Positions 36,074 through 47,173 of a stretch of 64,000 bases of DNA are shown here, one piece after another. Every line of letters starts with the position of its first letter. The first letter of the stretch is position 1. Source of the stretch: Acephala macrosclerotiorum (taxonomy: Eukaryota > Ascomycota > Leotiomycetes > Helotiales > Mollisiaceae). Made by a program: the position numbers and the translations under genes. The notes under the pieces are model-generated. The model made no database searches. It had not been told where the DNA came from and saw nothing but the letters and a program-made list of their open reading frames with translations. The stretch is from assembly GCA_014904845.1 (NCBI GenBank), contig MU119330.1, positions 1 through 64,000 of the forward strand, given 5' to 3'.

Positions 36074-38394
36074 CTAAAATTCTGGGGGTCGATATCGTGG
36101 TGGTACCCGGTCTTTCGGGTAAGGTTGTTCCATGGCTGCCTTGAACCTCCCCAGGCCCAAGTCAGCGACAGAGAGGATCCCGCGATCGAAATGTAATATG
36201 CTCTCGGGCTTGATATCGCAGTGGCGCCCGTGCTTTTGATGAGGATGTTCCCTGGCTGCCTCAGGTCCCAATTGACTACTCTTTTCATCCGCTGGTGGAT
36301 GTGGTGGCGGGATCGCATTTTCCGGTGTGTGTATTTCAACCGGTCCGGGGCCGCGTGTAAAGGAACGTGCAAGACCCCCTTCCAAATAGACTATCTCACA
36401 TGACCGCCCTTCGGCGAGCTCTTCATAGCCCGCCGTGGCGTAACCAGTTTGCAACTTGGGTGGGTTCTCTAAATCATCCCTAGCATCCCCTTGTCGTGGG
36501 TTGAAGCAAGAATCTTGACTAGAAGAAACCTCGTGGTTAGGGCCAGCAAGCAATCTCAAGCACCATTCTGCCAAGGCGTTATCTTGGTTTTTGCCGTCTC
36601 TTAGCACCTTTAAAAACTCAGAGAGATACTTTGCTGCTTCTTCATGATTGCTTTGACGTCCGTAACAAAGGTGAAAAGCGTAGCAGTATCGTAAATCTAG
36701 CTCCTCCAAGCTGCCTTGCCCAGAAGTTGCCTCTGCGATTTCATGGTGTTCCCGCAGTCGATCATAAACAGTGCTAATTCGACGTGGAATTTTATTGCTG
36801 TAGAACATTGCAACTAGATCCCAGCACCCAAGAGTAACTGGGTGGCTTTCGCCGTAAATCCGTTCAATCTGCTCTGCAGCCCTCTCAGCACAGTCATCGA
36901 GCAGGTCCCGAAAGGCGGGAACCCCCTGGCTCTCTAGGATTGAGTATATGGCCTTCAGCCCAGCGCTGAGCGGATGTCTTGAGCTATATGCTGCGACATA
37001 TCGCTACAGCATCATTATCATTCCGGAATGCGTTTAATTCTGATGTTCGAAAATGAGGCGTATTGTTGGGATTGGTGATCGATCACTCAAGTCCATTTCT
37101 AGGTTTTCTGAGACGGGACTTAGCAATTGGCTACCTTCGTAGACATTACCGCATTGTAGTTGTACGGATGCTTGAGTTAGGCGGCCTATCATGTCGTCGC
37201 CAGTTCGACGGAGTCGCATATGTAAGGGTCTTGTTCCGTCCTGCAAATCTTGTTCATACCATGCTTTGAACACCGTCGTTATGCTTGCAATCAGCCTTCC
37301 CTGAGCACCTTGGAATTCTGGTGACTGCAGGAACTGAGGTATCGGAGATGGCGTGCGATATATCAGCCGCGCTGGACGCTCTGCAACATGCGTCAAGTCC
37401 ACTATATCGTACTCGGACTTGTTCTTCCTTTGCAAATGCTTCTTCAATTTTACAACTTTATTCGTCGGACTCAAGAACAAAGTTGTCTTGCCCTCATTTT
37501 CTCGTTGCCACTTCACATTGAGAAGGATTCTGGCTTCCTTGTCCGTGATGCTCTTTCGAAATCCCCATTTGGCAAAACGAGTTTTGTACATTTTCAATCT
37601 GCCACAAGTTAGCAATACGTAATTAATAATGCAGGTGCAGCCTTACGATGCTTGAAAAGTATATCGATCAGCCATGATTTGGATAACTTCACGAAGTGGC
37701 TTGTTCTCGTAAAGGCAGTGCTGCTCGATAATAGGTTTGTAAAAATCCCATGTATATTCGGGATATTTCTCACGCTGGTTACCTGCTTCCACTGTGCTCG
37801 TGGCGCCTTGCCCAGCATACGGCGAGGTTGTCTGGTTGCTTGAATGCAGATCTATGGGTAGAGAAGTAAAACTGGTAAGATGCTCGAACGCGGGAGTGTT
37901 TGGCGATTGACTCAGTTCGCCAAGGGTTTGACATGAAGCCCGGTGCCAATCCTCGACACGAAAGTGCGTGGGCTTTCTTCTGTGAGTTGGATGCAATGGT
38001 TCGCCACAACCAAATCGAAAGTGCTATCCTCCCGTCCTTGTCCCACTAACGCTCCACTTCCTGGCTCCGCTAAAGGCGAACTGCCGTAGTTATACCCTGA
38101 AACGGGTTCACCGAAGTGAGTAGATGTGGGTGGTCGACGAACAGCTGGTTGAATAGTCCCGGATGACTCGGGAGAATGGCCCATTGTCGTTGCTGGATGA
38201 AGTGTCGGAAGAGGTTGCATGGGGAGAATTTGCATATTCTTCGGCAAATTTTGTGGACCAGACACGATTACTGCAGACGTCCAGTCATTTCCGCCATCAG
38301 CCACAACCCATGGTGCTTCAAAAGAACGCCTGCTGACGCCTGAGAAATCATCATCGGTTTGTTCTGATCCAGTCGGTAGAGTGGTACGATCCAT
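36074..38394 (-). pseudogene. Clr5-domain protein with kinase-like tail, broken
   Basis: The N-terminus (ATG 38394) is Ser/Pro-rich. A frame change between about 38000 and 37912 leads to the Clr5 domain: WDFYKPIIEQHCLYENKPL, an intron at 37599-37646 (GTAAGG, GCTAAC branch site, GGCAG), and YKTRFAKWGFRKS. The frame ends at TAA 37034-37036 and meets TAG 37004-37006 before continuing unchanged through HPLSAGLKAIYSILESQG and EELDLRYCYAFHLCYGR to 36074. Both stops would be Gln codons (CAA, CAG) changed by CpA-to-TpA. The C-terminus has HCDIKPESILHFDRGILSVADLGLGRF, a protein-kinase catalytic-loop remnant with DLG in place of DFG. Clr5 domains are DNA-binding-like and frequently fused to STAND or TPR modules. 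The kinase part is too short to be active. Confidence 0.65.
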
Positions 38395-38932
38395 TGCGAA
38401 CCCTGGCACAGTGTTGAGAAAGGCCCACAATGAGAATAAGCACTGAAGTTGGTAGTATGAAGAGAGACTCTCTTAAATATATTGAGCTCCAGACTTCTTT
38501 GGTGTTGAAATGAGAACTGAAAGATTGTCCAGAGTTTCGAGGGATGACTTGTTCTTTTATATCCATTTACATGTTCGATCTTTCCGCCTTAGAACCAGTG
38601 CGAGATTATCTGAACTCAAACAATGTACGGTAGTGGGAAATACTAGTTAAATGATTAGATACGAACAAAAGTTCTAGTTGCTGCAGCCACCACGAAAATT
38701 CGACCGAATTGATCGAAGTGATTGGCTAACGGCCACGGGCGAGAGGTTTTATACACGACGTGATTCGCTTGAGCCGGAGACAAAAGCTCCTCGCCTATGC
38801 AGCTGTCACTGCTTTAGTCCAAGCAGGACAAATACAATTTGCGCAAGGACCCGTGTCCTTCAATGCAGTCCTCTAGCACGACAAGAGCTTGCCCTGTAAA
38901 TGGGCTTTCCATAATCACGAAGAATGGCACGC
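38395..38932. other. Intergenic region
   Basis: This is the upstream region of the Clr5 relic. A 73-codon ORF at 38678-38899 has no known motif. Ends at the inverted-repeat element. Confidence 0.4.
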
Positions 38933-39373
38933 CGGTGTTCCTGGAATGTGTTGCTTCGGCTCTTTTGCCGAAAAATATCGATTTTTTAAAAATACGTTAT
39001 TAAAATTAATAAAAAAAAAAAATTCTTGATAACGCTTTTACATTTTAATAAAAAAACTTTATATTTAAATAATATTAATATAATATTTAAAATTTATAAA
39101 TTAAAATTTATAAAATTATATTTATTATATATAAAAAATTAATAATTTTTTAATTAATTTATAATATTTAATAATTTATTTATTTATTTATTTATTTATT
39201 TATATATTATATATTATTTTTTAATACTTATAAATAAAAATTTTAATATAATTATATATTAAATATAAAATAATATATAATATATAAATAAATAAAAAAC
39301 TATTAAACGTTTTTAAAATTGATATTCCTCGGCAAAAAAAAAAAAGGCAAAACGACACATTCCAGGAATATTA
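38933..39373. mobile_element. Short AT-rich inverted-repeat element (MITE-like, RIP-affected)
   Basis: TTCCTGGAATGTGT at 38938-38951 recurs inverted at 39355-39368. The similarity extends inward over about 50 bases (TTTTGCCGA, AATATC, ATTTT) with mostly C/T and G/A differences. Outward, CGGTG on the left matches TAATA on the inverted right end, again only through transitions. The 441-base body is nearly pure A/T while both ends keep G and C. There is no ORF and no clear target duplication. Confidence 0.6.
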
Positions 39374-39987
39374 CTATATGAACTTTCTGTGGAGCATTAA
39401 CCGCGCTGTGCTTGGCGATACTATTGAGCGTTTTGGCTGGCAGTTCTTCGCTTTTGCAGCTCATCCCTTTTACATACTCTATATTCCGCGACATGCTTTT
39501 TATCTGAGTCGTTTTGACATGCTTGCCTCCAAGATGACATTGCAACCTAATATACTATAGCGTTCGTAATTGCATCACATGATATTATTCTTGGATTGTC
39601 AGTTAAAGCTACCAATATGAGGCTTCGGGCTTCAAGAGCGCGGTCCTCAACGGCTGCAACCAAACTGCGGCTGATGCAGCACGCGCCGCGTCGCAATGCC
39701 GCGTCGCCAACCGGCGAATCAGTTGCCGTGTACTCAGGGAGCTGCATAAAAAAGTGGCGTATTATTCGGTGAGCTGGATGCAAGATAGGTGGGGCCGCTC
39801 GAGAGTGGTTAGATATTGAAGATGGACGGAGGCTTGATATTTGCGCGGTGGCCACATTCGCTGACAGGACGACTCCCAATTGCCATGGCATGGAATGAGA
39901 AGGTGTGTTCAAGCGCTTGATTGTTTAACGATAAAACTGCGAATACTATTCCTTGTGGTCTTTTTAAATCTGCTAAGAGAAACTATC
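39374..39987. other. Region without a recognised gene
   Basis: This lies between the inverted-repeat element and the NACHT-ankyrin relic. A 121-codon minus-strand ORF (39547-39912) and a 60-codon plus-strand ORF show no family motif. It may hold the promoter or 5' exon of the NACHT-ankyrin gene. Confidence 0.4.
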
Positions 39988-42818
39988 ATGGATTCCTCGC
40001 AAAACGACTTGGACCGCCAAAAGTTGTTGAACTGCCTCACGACGGCTGATTATGGGCCTCAACAGATTGATAATTTGAAGAGGAGATATTTTGGTACTGG
40101 TCAATGGTTCCTGGACTCTGTGGAGTACCAGACCTGGCTTCAAAAAAGCCAACAAATCCTGTATTGCCCCGGGGCAGCATAGTCGGGGAAGACAATCATC
40201 ACACCCGCTGTGATTAACGACTTATGCACCCGATCCGATGCCGATTCAGAAGTTGGCGTTGCTTACATCTATGGCGACATTCGGTATCAAAAGGAGCAGG
40301 AGCTTGAGAACCTTCTGCTATCTCTGGTGAAGCAGCTTTGTCAGCGCCAGTCCCATCTACCACAGACTGTAGATTTCTTCTGCCACTGGTACCAAGGTGG
40401 AGAACCACGTCCATTGCTGGAAAATACTCCGAATCTTCTAGATTCTATGGCAGCGACATATTTACGAATTTTCATCGTCGTAGACGCGCTTGATGAGCTA
40501 CCTAGAGAGTGGGTGCAGAGCAGAGTTCTCGTCAAAAATCTTTAGATCTCAAGCTGGGTCCGGAGCGAGCCTCTTTGCGACAGCTAGATCTGTCCCCGAA
40601 CCCACCGAGAAGTTCCGAAGTGCTATGATACTAGAGATACGTACAGACGTCTAAGATATGAGGTATGTGGGCGGCACTTTGCTACGGCTACCATCATTCG
40701 TCAAACACGATTTGAAGCTACAAGAGGAAATCAAGGGTAGGATTGTAGAATCAGAAAATGGGAGGTACTAGATCGGTTCCTATGATAATCGAGTAAGTTT
40801 TTGCTAATATATGGTTAGATTTTGGCTAGCACAGCTTCATTTGAATTCTCTCCAACGAGAGAACTCGCCTGAAACTTTTCTAAATGCTCCAACAAGACTG
40901 CCAAAAGGGCCAGATGCATATGATGCGATATACAAAGACGCCATGGAACGACCAGAATCGTCGTCATCTGCTCAAGAAGGATTAGCCAAACGCGTTTTAC
41001 TGTGGGTCACATGTGCGAAACGGTCGCTAGCCGTGTCAGAGATTCAGCAAGCACTCGCTGTCAGGGCCAGTGACTCCGAAATTGATAAAGGAAGCATTCC
41101 CAAAATTGAAGGTATGATTTCGGCTTGTTCTGGCTTAGTCACAGTCGATGAGGAAAGCGGTATCATTCGATTGATCTATGGTACAGCACAAGAGTATCTG
41201 GAACGAAACCAGAAAAGATGGTTTCCCAATTTAGACGAATATATTGGCGCGATATGTCTCACCTACCTCTCATTGTGCGCTTTTGAGAATGGTTATTGCC
41301 GATCCGATACCGATTTTGGTGAGCGGCTGGAGGCACACCCGTTGTATAGCTACGCATCACAATACTAGGGATATCATGTTCGAGCAGCTCTATCTCTATG
41401 TCAGGCTGCCGTAGATTTCCTTGGATCCCGACCAAAGGCAGAAGCCTCATGCCAGGCGTTGATAGCTACATACCTACGCTAGTATCAAAATTCGAGATAC
41501 GTCAAATTTTGCCCAGAAAATTGAGCGCTTCTCACCTGGCAATAGGCCATGGTTTAGAATGGATGGTGACGATCTTCCTTCCTGAACAGCAATCGATGCA
41601 AAAGATAGCTTCGGCCGAACACTTCTGCATTGGGCAGCGCGAAGAGGTCTCGGTGGAGCGGTGGAGCTCCTATTGACCAGTGATTTTGCTACACTGAATT
41701 CTCGCGACTACAGGGGCCGTACACCACTGCCTTTAGCAGCAAAGAATGGTCATGACAGGATTGTCGAGCTGCTACTTAAGCATGGTGCACAATCTGAATC
41801 TCAAGAATCTCAATAAAGCAGCGCCGTTGTGGTATGCGGCTGGAGCAGGCCATGCACTAGTGCTCAAGCTTCTCCTCAAGCAGAAGGGCATTGGTGTGAA
41901 CTTGAAGGCTAAGAAAACTCTAGGTATGCCACTGTCCTTGGCTGCAGCAAACGGCCATGATGAAATGGTTCCTGCTAGACCATGAAGATATCAAACGGCA
42001 CATAGTGGACAGAAGAGGATGTACCCCACTGTGGTTGGCCGTTGAAAATCAACAAGAGGAAGTAGCGGAGCTGCTTCTCTCAAAAGCTGGCTTTGACCGG
42101 ACCTCCGACCTCAATCAAGAACATACATTATTGCATGTCGCAGCGGGCAAGCGGAATGAAAAAATAGTGCGACTGCTCCTTACCCAGAAGGAAATTGTCA
42201 TTACCTCGAGGTGCCATTGTGGGAGTACTCCTCTGATGACAGTAGCAGAATCTGGCTATCTGGATATGATGGATTCACTCCTCAACGCTGAGAATATCGA
42301 TTTGGACGCGAAGAATTCTAAGAGCGGATTGACAGCTCTTTCTTTGGCGTCGTTGAAGGGACATGAAAGTGTGGTCAAATTGCTGCTTGCCAAAAATGCC
42401 AAGGTTGATCCAAAGGACAACAAAGGACGCACGCCATTATCCTTAGCAGCCGAAGCTAGCCATGACACAGTGATGGAACTCCTGCTTTCTGTTCAAGATA
42501 TTGACCTTGAATCAAAGAACAATGAGGGGCAAACGCCTCTTTCATGGGTTGTAGCTCCGCAATACAATGGGGAACAAAAGCAAGGCCACAGCATAATAGT
42601 AAAGCGGCTACTCGAGGCTGGTAGCGATCCCAATTCAAAAGATGCAGTAGGAAGAACGTCACTATCGCATCTCGCTGGGACGTATTGGTTCAACATTGTC
42701 GAATTATTGTTGAATAACGAAACAGTATTTCCTGATCCAAAAAATGATAAGGGATGGACGCTGCCGTTTTGGGCAGTCGAAAAGTGACAAGGGGAAGTTG
42801 TAGAACTCCTGCTTAATA

Positions 42819-43120
42819 ATGTAATAATATTTATCGATTATATGCTTTTTTTAATTGTATAAATATATTAAATTAATTATTATTATAAAAAATATATTTA
42901 TATTATAATATTAATAAATACGTAATTATATATAATATATATAATTTTAAATTTAATCTTTTTAAGCTTTTGAGCTTAGAATTGCTTTAATAAACTCTTT
43001 TTAATTAATTTTTAAATCTTAGTTTTATAATATATAAAATAAATTTATTAAATTATATAATTTAATTTTTTAAAGCTAAGTTTAAAGTTGATAAGTTTTC
43101 GAAAGTTCGTAGTGAGTATA
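42819..43120. mobile_element. AT-rich insertion within the ankyrin repeats
   Basis: Ankyrin coding similarity stops after GEVVELLLNN near 42818 and resumes at AIVEQLLAIDGIDSN near 43160. The 300 bases between are almost all A and T, unlike the flanks. Inverted repeats or LTR ends could not be seen, and limits are approximate. It is probably a RIP-degraded fragment of a transposable element. Confidence 0.45.
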
Positions 43121-43366
43121 GTGTAGGTACGGGCCCCGGTAGGCTGCAGACGGAGGTCGTGCCGCAATCGTAGAACAGCTCCTCGCAATCGACGGCATTG
43201 ACTCGAATTCTCCCGACAGTGATTGTCGGACACCGCTTTCAGCGTCGGCTGAGCATGGGCATGGAGAAGTTGTACGACTTTTGCTGAAGACAAATGGCAT
43301 TGATCCAAACAACAAAAGTAAGAGGGAGGCTATATAGACATTGTGAGCAACTTCTCGCATTCAACA

Positions 43367-43505
43367 TGTCAGTTGAGACATTGGACCACATAGCGGTGCC
43401 ACCGGCCTCATTAAGGGGGTGGGGTGGCCCCACCCCTTTCTGTGTATATAAAGGCCTTCTGTAGCCCTTTTCACCACCAATGCAGTCTTTACCGAGCAAC
43501 TAACA
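43367..43505. repeat. Solo LTR, 139 bases, inside an ankyrin repeat
   Basis: The segment starts TGTCAGTTG and ends CAACTAACA, an inverted pair with one mismatch and TG...CA ends. It is flanked on both sides by CAACA (43362-43366 and 43506-43510), a 5-base target duplication. A TATATAAAGG promoter-like box lies inside. Taking it out with one duplication restores an ankyrin unit (EQLLAFNRNIDPDSKDEDG) across the junction. Its composition is not AT-shifted, so it has escaped RIP. Confidence 0.85.
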
Positions 43506-45425
43506 CAACAGAAATATCGACCCAGATTCCAAGGACGAGGACGGCCGTACCCCACTAATATGGGCCATAGGTCCCCACGGCGTTGGAGCAAAGGAGTAGG
43601 GAAAGAACAAGTAGTGAAACGACTACTCGAGCTTGAAAACATCGACGTCAACTCCGAGGATACAACAAATGGTCGGGCAGCATTATCATGGGCAGTACAG
43701 AAAGACCGCGGCGGCGCGATGGTCGAGATGCTACTTGCAAAGAAGGGAGTTAATCTTAAACACAAGGATAAAGAGGGCCGGACCCGCTTACCCTAGCTCA
43801 GGAAAGAGGCCTTCAGGTGGTATGGAAGCAAGTACTCGCCATTGAAGGGCTTAATGACAACCCAAAATGCGATGAAGATCCTCTATCCGTCACCGAAGCT
43901 TTTATGCATCAGCGTCATCTTTGCCATCCCAACCGGTCCCAAGACTCGAATGAAAGCAACGATGAAGATCAACCCAAATCGCACGGGGCTGGCGAACGGT
44001 ACGAGATGTACTCACGCAAGCAAACAGCAAAGGAACTTCGTATCGCGCTGGGAGTCCAATTCAAGAACAGCGTCGGATAAGGAGATGAAGAGATTTGCCA
44101 AAGGTGCAGAACAACTGATTTTGACGACGTATTCTCTAAGCGACCCCCAAACAGGAGTGAAGGAGTACTAATAGCCCGCCTCACGAAAACAGTGGAGAAC
44201 TCGAAGATGACTAATTGCGGACTATGCTAGCTTATAGATACTATACATCCTCGGGGAACAGGCGATACTGCCGACGTGGAGTACGAACTGCGAAGCTTCT
44301 CTAGCACCGATATATGGCTTGTCCAAGATTTCCCAGCTTCCCATGACTATTTCCGATTGGGTTGGATTGATACTGTCTTTCTCGCTGTCGTTAGGATATC
44401 ACAACAATGGGCAAGAAATCCCGGCGTCAGGAAGGCAGAAACAAGGGCACAGGTACGAAGATCAGGATTCATGGTTCATGTTGGATCCAGTTGTAAAAAT
44501 CGCCTACGGGCCATTACCACCCCTCAATTGCTTCCCGACAAGACCGATTTTCGCACAGTGCGAAACTGGATCAACTGCTGTGAGAAAACCCATTTAAAAA
44601 AGTGAAACCCCGAGACGTTGGAGTCAATACCTCATCTCCGACTCACCGATTGCATCAATCGAAGAATCATAGTGGCTAGAACGCCTGTCCCGTTTGTTGC
44701 ACTGAGCTATGTCTGGGGCTCACCTACCGAAGCTGGTAGCAACATGAGTGACGACGTGCAACCAAGTAGATTTGGTAGTTGAAGATGCCATGCGGGTGAC
44801 GCGTGAACTTGGCTACACATTCCTCTGGGTCGACCGGTATTGCATCACGCAATATGGCAAGATCACTATGCAAGGGCAGCTGCAGAGCATGAATCTCTTG
44901 TACCAGAATGCGGAGCTTACGATTATAGCCGCTGCAGGCGATAACTCGTTCTTCGGTCTTCCAGGAGTCAGTCGTCGAACCCGGATACCCCGCCCTTGCG
45001 TGCAGGTTAGAGGTCACATACTCACCGCAATACATCCAGAGCCTAAGTGTAATATACAGCATTCGGTGTGGAATACACGAGGATGGACATGTCAAGAGGG
45101 GCTTCTTTCTCGACAACGATTAGTGTTCACGAAACATGAATTCTCATACAAATGCCCGAAACTGCTTTGTCGAGAATCCATCCAGCATCTATTGCATATC
45201 ATTCAACCCTCTTCTACGTTCACGACTCCGTCGTACGGAAGCTCTTGGGTGTTTCCTACTAAAGGGGCTGCATGGACGCGTCGTGGTGGACATGACTTAT
45301 TTGACCGGCTCGAGGTGTATACTTCGAGGCGCCTGACGTACGAGTTTGACATTTTGAATGCTATGCTCGGTGTGCTGCAGGTTTGAGAAAACAAAAAATC
45401 ACCAGTGTATCATCTGTGTAGTGTA

Positions 45426-46727
45426 CAATCGGTTCCAGGGGTTGTCCGTTAATTTTACTCTTTTTGGTTAGTGCTTAAAGCCCCGCCTTGCCTCTCTTTC
45501 CCCGCTTATATCTTCTTCTTACATACACTCTATACTTTTAAATTATATCAAAATGGCGCGCGAGATCAAGACTGATCGAAAGAAGACCTCCTTTAAGAAG
45601 AGAGGTCAAATTTGGACTCGCTGGCTTGATAGACATAAATATGTCGCAATTTCACGGCTAGAGGACACTTTCTACTCTACAGTGAGAGATATTATTTAGC
45701 GCAGGCTAACTATAGAAGACGATACTTTTAAATCGAAGCCTCGAAGTGGGCTTGCTAGGAAGACCTCCGATCGAGACGATAGGGCACTTTTTCGACATGC
45801 TTTCAATAATTCAAAAGACACTTTTGACGCCCTTGGAATACCGTTCAAATCAACGCATGAACTCTCTCGAAATACGGTCTGCAAAATCCTCAAAGAACAC
45901 GGTAAAGCAAAGCGCAAATCTCGTTGTAAGCTTTATTTGAAGCCTGAACACAAAAAGAAGCGTTTGATTTAGTGTAAACAACAAAAAAAGACTAAAAGGA
46001 ACTATCGGAAGATCTGTTAAAGTGATAAGGTCACATTCTATGTGAGAGCAGATAGAAACACTATCTATGTTATTGGAGGGCCCGGGGAAGAATTCTTAGA
46101 AAAGAACTTGAACTTTAGTTTCAAGAGCGGGAGAATCTCGATGGAAGTATAGTCTTGTTTTTGTGGGGATGAGATGGGCCCTTTAATTATCATTGAGAAA
46201 GGGGGCAGAATAAACGCGCAACGCTATTTGCAAATTGTCAAAGAGCATTTTATTCCTTTTTATCGACGAATAATTGAAAAATATAGTGAAGGAGTGGTCA
46301 TGCAAGAAAATAATGCCCCTTGGCACACTGCTAAAGTAGTAAGAAACTACATGAGAAAACAAAGCATTCCCCTCTTTTAATAGCCCGCCCAATCGCCAGA
46401 TCTCTCTCCCATTGAGAATTTGTAGAAGCAAATCAAGAATATAATCGGCAAGAGGAGGCATAAGATCAAGAATATAAAGATGATAGAGAGAGCACTAAAA
46501 GAAATTTGACCTCAAATCAAGCCGGAAACGCTTGAAAAATTAAACGCTAGCATGGAGAAGAGGATAGACGCTTGTATCAAAAACAAGGGTGGAATAACAA
46601 AGTATTAGATTAACTCTCTTTTAGTTCAAGAATAGAAAGAATTGGACCATTAGTTGTAAAGTTATAAGAGTTCAAAGTGAGTAAGACCTTTAGCACGTGA
46701 TTCACGGACAACCCCTGGAACCGATTG
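45426..46727 (+). mobile_element. Tc1/mariner transposon, 1302 bases
   Basis: Perfect 24-base terminal inverted repeats lie at 45426-45449 (starting CAATCGGTTCCAGGGG) and 46704-46727. TA sits directly outside both (45424-45425 and 46728-46729), the standard target duplication. The size is typical of fungal mariner-like elements. It carries a transposase frame on the + strand and interrupts a HET gene. Ends are identical although the coding part has stops, so ends could still be mobilised by a transposase supplied elsewhere. Confidence 0.93.
45553..46608 (+). pseudogene. Tc1/mariner transposase, frame kept but with stops
   Basis: From ATG 45553 the frame stays open in register for 351 codons to the terminal TAG at 46606-46608, with no frameshift. 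Internal stops occur mostly where the family has Trp, for example after MEV, in LSPIENL*KQIK and before PAQSPDLSP, which fits TGG changed to TAG or TGA by G-to-A. Helix-turn-helix-like N-terminus, then SDKVTF (first catalytic Asp), ENNAPWHTA (second Asp apparently Asn) and SPDLSPIEN (third acidic residue) are recognisable. The protein is not functional. The mutations are of RIP type. Confidence 0.85.
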
Positions 46728-47173
46728 TACCAATGCTACTCGGAGATGGAGAAGACCGGTCGAAGAAACTCGTTCCTGCTTCTCTCCACGGATTTGCAGC
46801 CGGTCTCTGTTGGTTCCTACAACGTCCTAGCAATCAGTGTTCGGCGTTTCCCGGCTGGTCATGGACTGGCTGGAGGGGGATCGTCGAGTGATGTCTTAGG
46901 TTTGAACCGTTTAATACTAGCACAGAGCCAAATGCTGTACTTGATATTTCCATACAGCTGGAAGAGGAATCGTTCATGAACTGGAGCGAGTACGAACAAT
47001 TGGATAAAGCAAGGAAGCGAAACTTTCGTCAATTCCACATACTACAAGTCACAGCTCCGTTCATTGAAGGTAGCTTACGAGAAAAAGGAGATGGCTGGAG
47101 AGCAACGGTATACAGCGGAGGGAATATTCTACTTGGCCGGAAACGATTGCGAAGGTGTCGATTTCACTTCTAG

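Larger units (their letters stand above)
39988..44080 (+). pseudogene. NACHT-ankyrin (STAND/NLR-like) protein, heavily broken
   Basis: Order of the parts: LDRQKLLNCLTTADYG and YFGTGQWFL; QQILYCPGAA then TAG (40180-40182) then SGKTIITPAVINDL, the Walker A loop; RIFIVVDALDELP, the Walker B strand; SQAGSGASLFATARSVPEPTEKF in another frame; KGPDAYDAIYKDAMER and LAKRVLLWVTCAKRSLAVSEIQQALAV, the winged-helix-like region; IIRLIYGTAQEYLE; then ankyrin repeats from about 41690 to 43850 with many TPLSLAAE.GH..VV.LLL units. This is the architecture of fungal NACHT-ankyrin NLRs. Numerous stops and frame changes, an AT-rich insertion (42819-43120) and a solo LTR (43367-43505) interrupt it. The ankyrin units around the inserts remain alignable. 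Confidence 0.8.
44276..47173 (+). pseudogene. HET-domain protein split by a Tc1/mariner insertion
   Basis: The 5' part includes WINCCEKTHLKK, PVPFVALSYVWGSP, a frame change near 44740, then VVEDAMRVTRELGYTFLWV, ITQYGKITMQGQL, LTIIAAAGDNS and HSVWNTRGWTCQEGLLS: a complete HET core. After FDILNAMLGVLQV and a TGA the frame reaches the mariner element at 45426. Beyond it come LHGFAAGLCWFLQRPSN and FPGWSWTGWRGIVE, the normal C-terminal part. Removing the element plus one TA makes the frame on both sides join exactly at a GTA codon. Other stops exist (44603 region, 46889-46891), so it decayed in addition to the insertion. The N-terminal boundary is uncertain. Confidence 0.75.
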
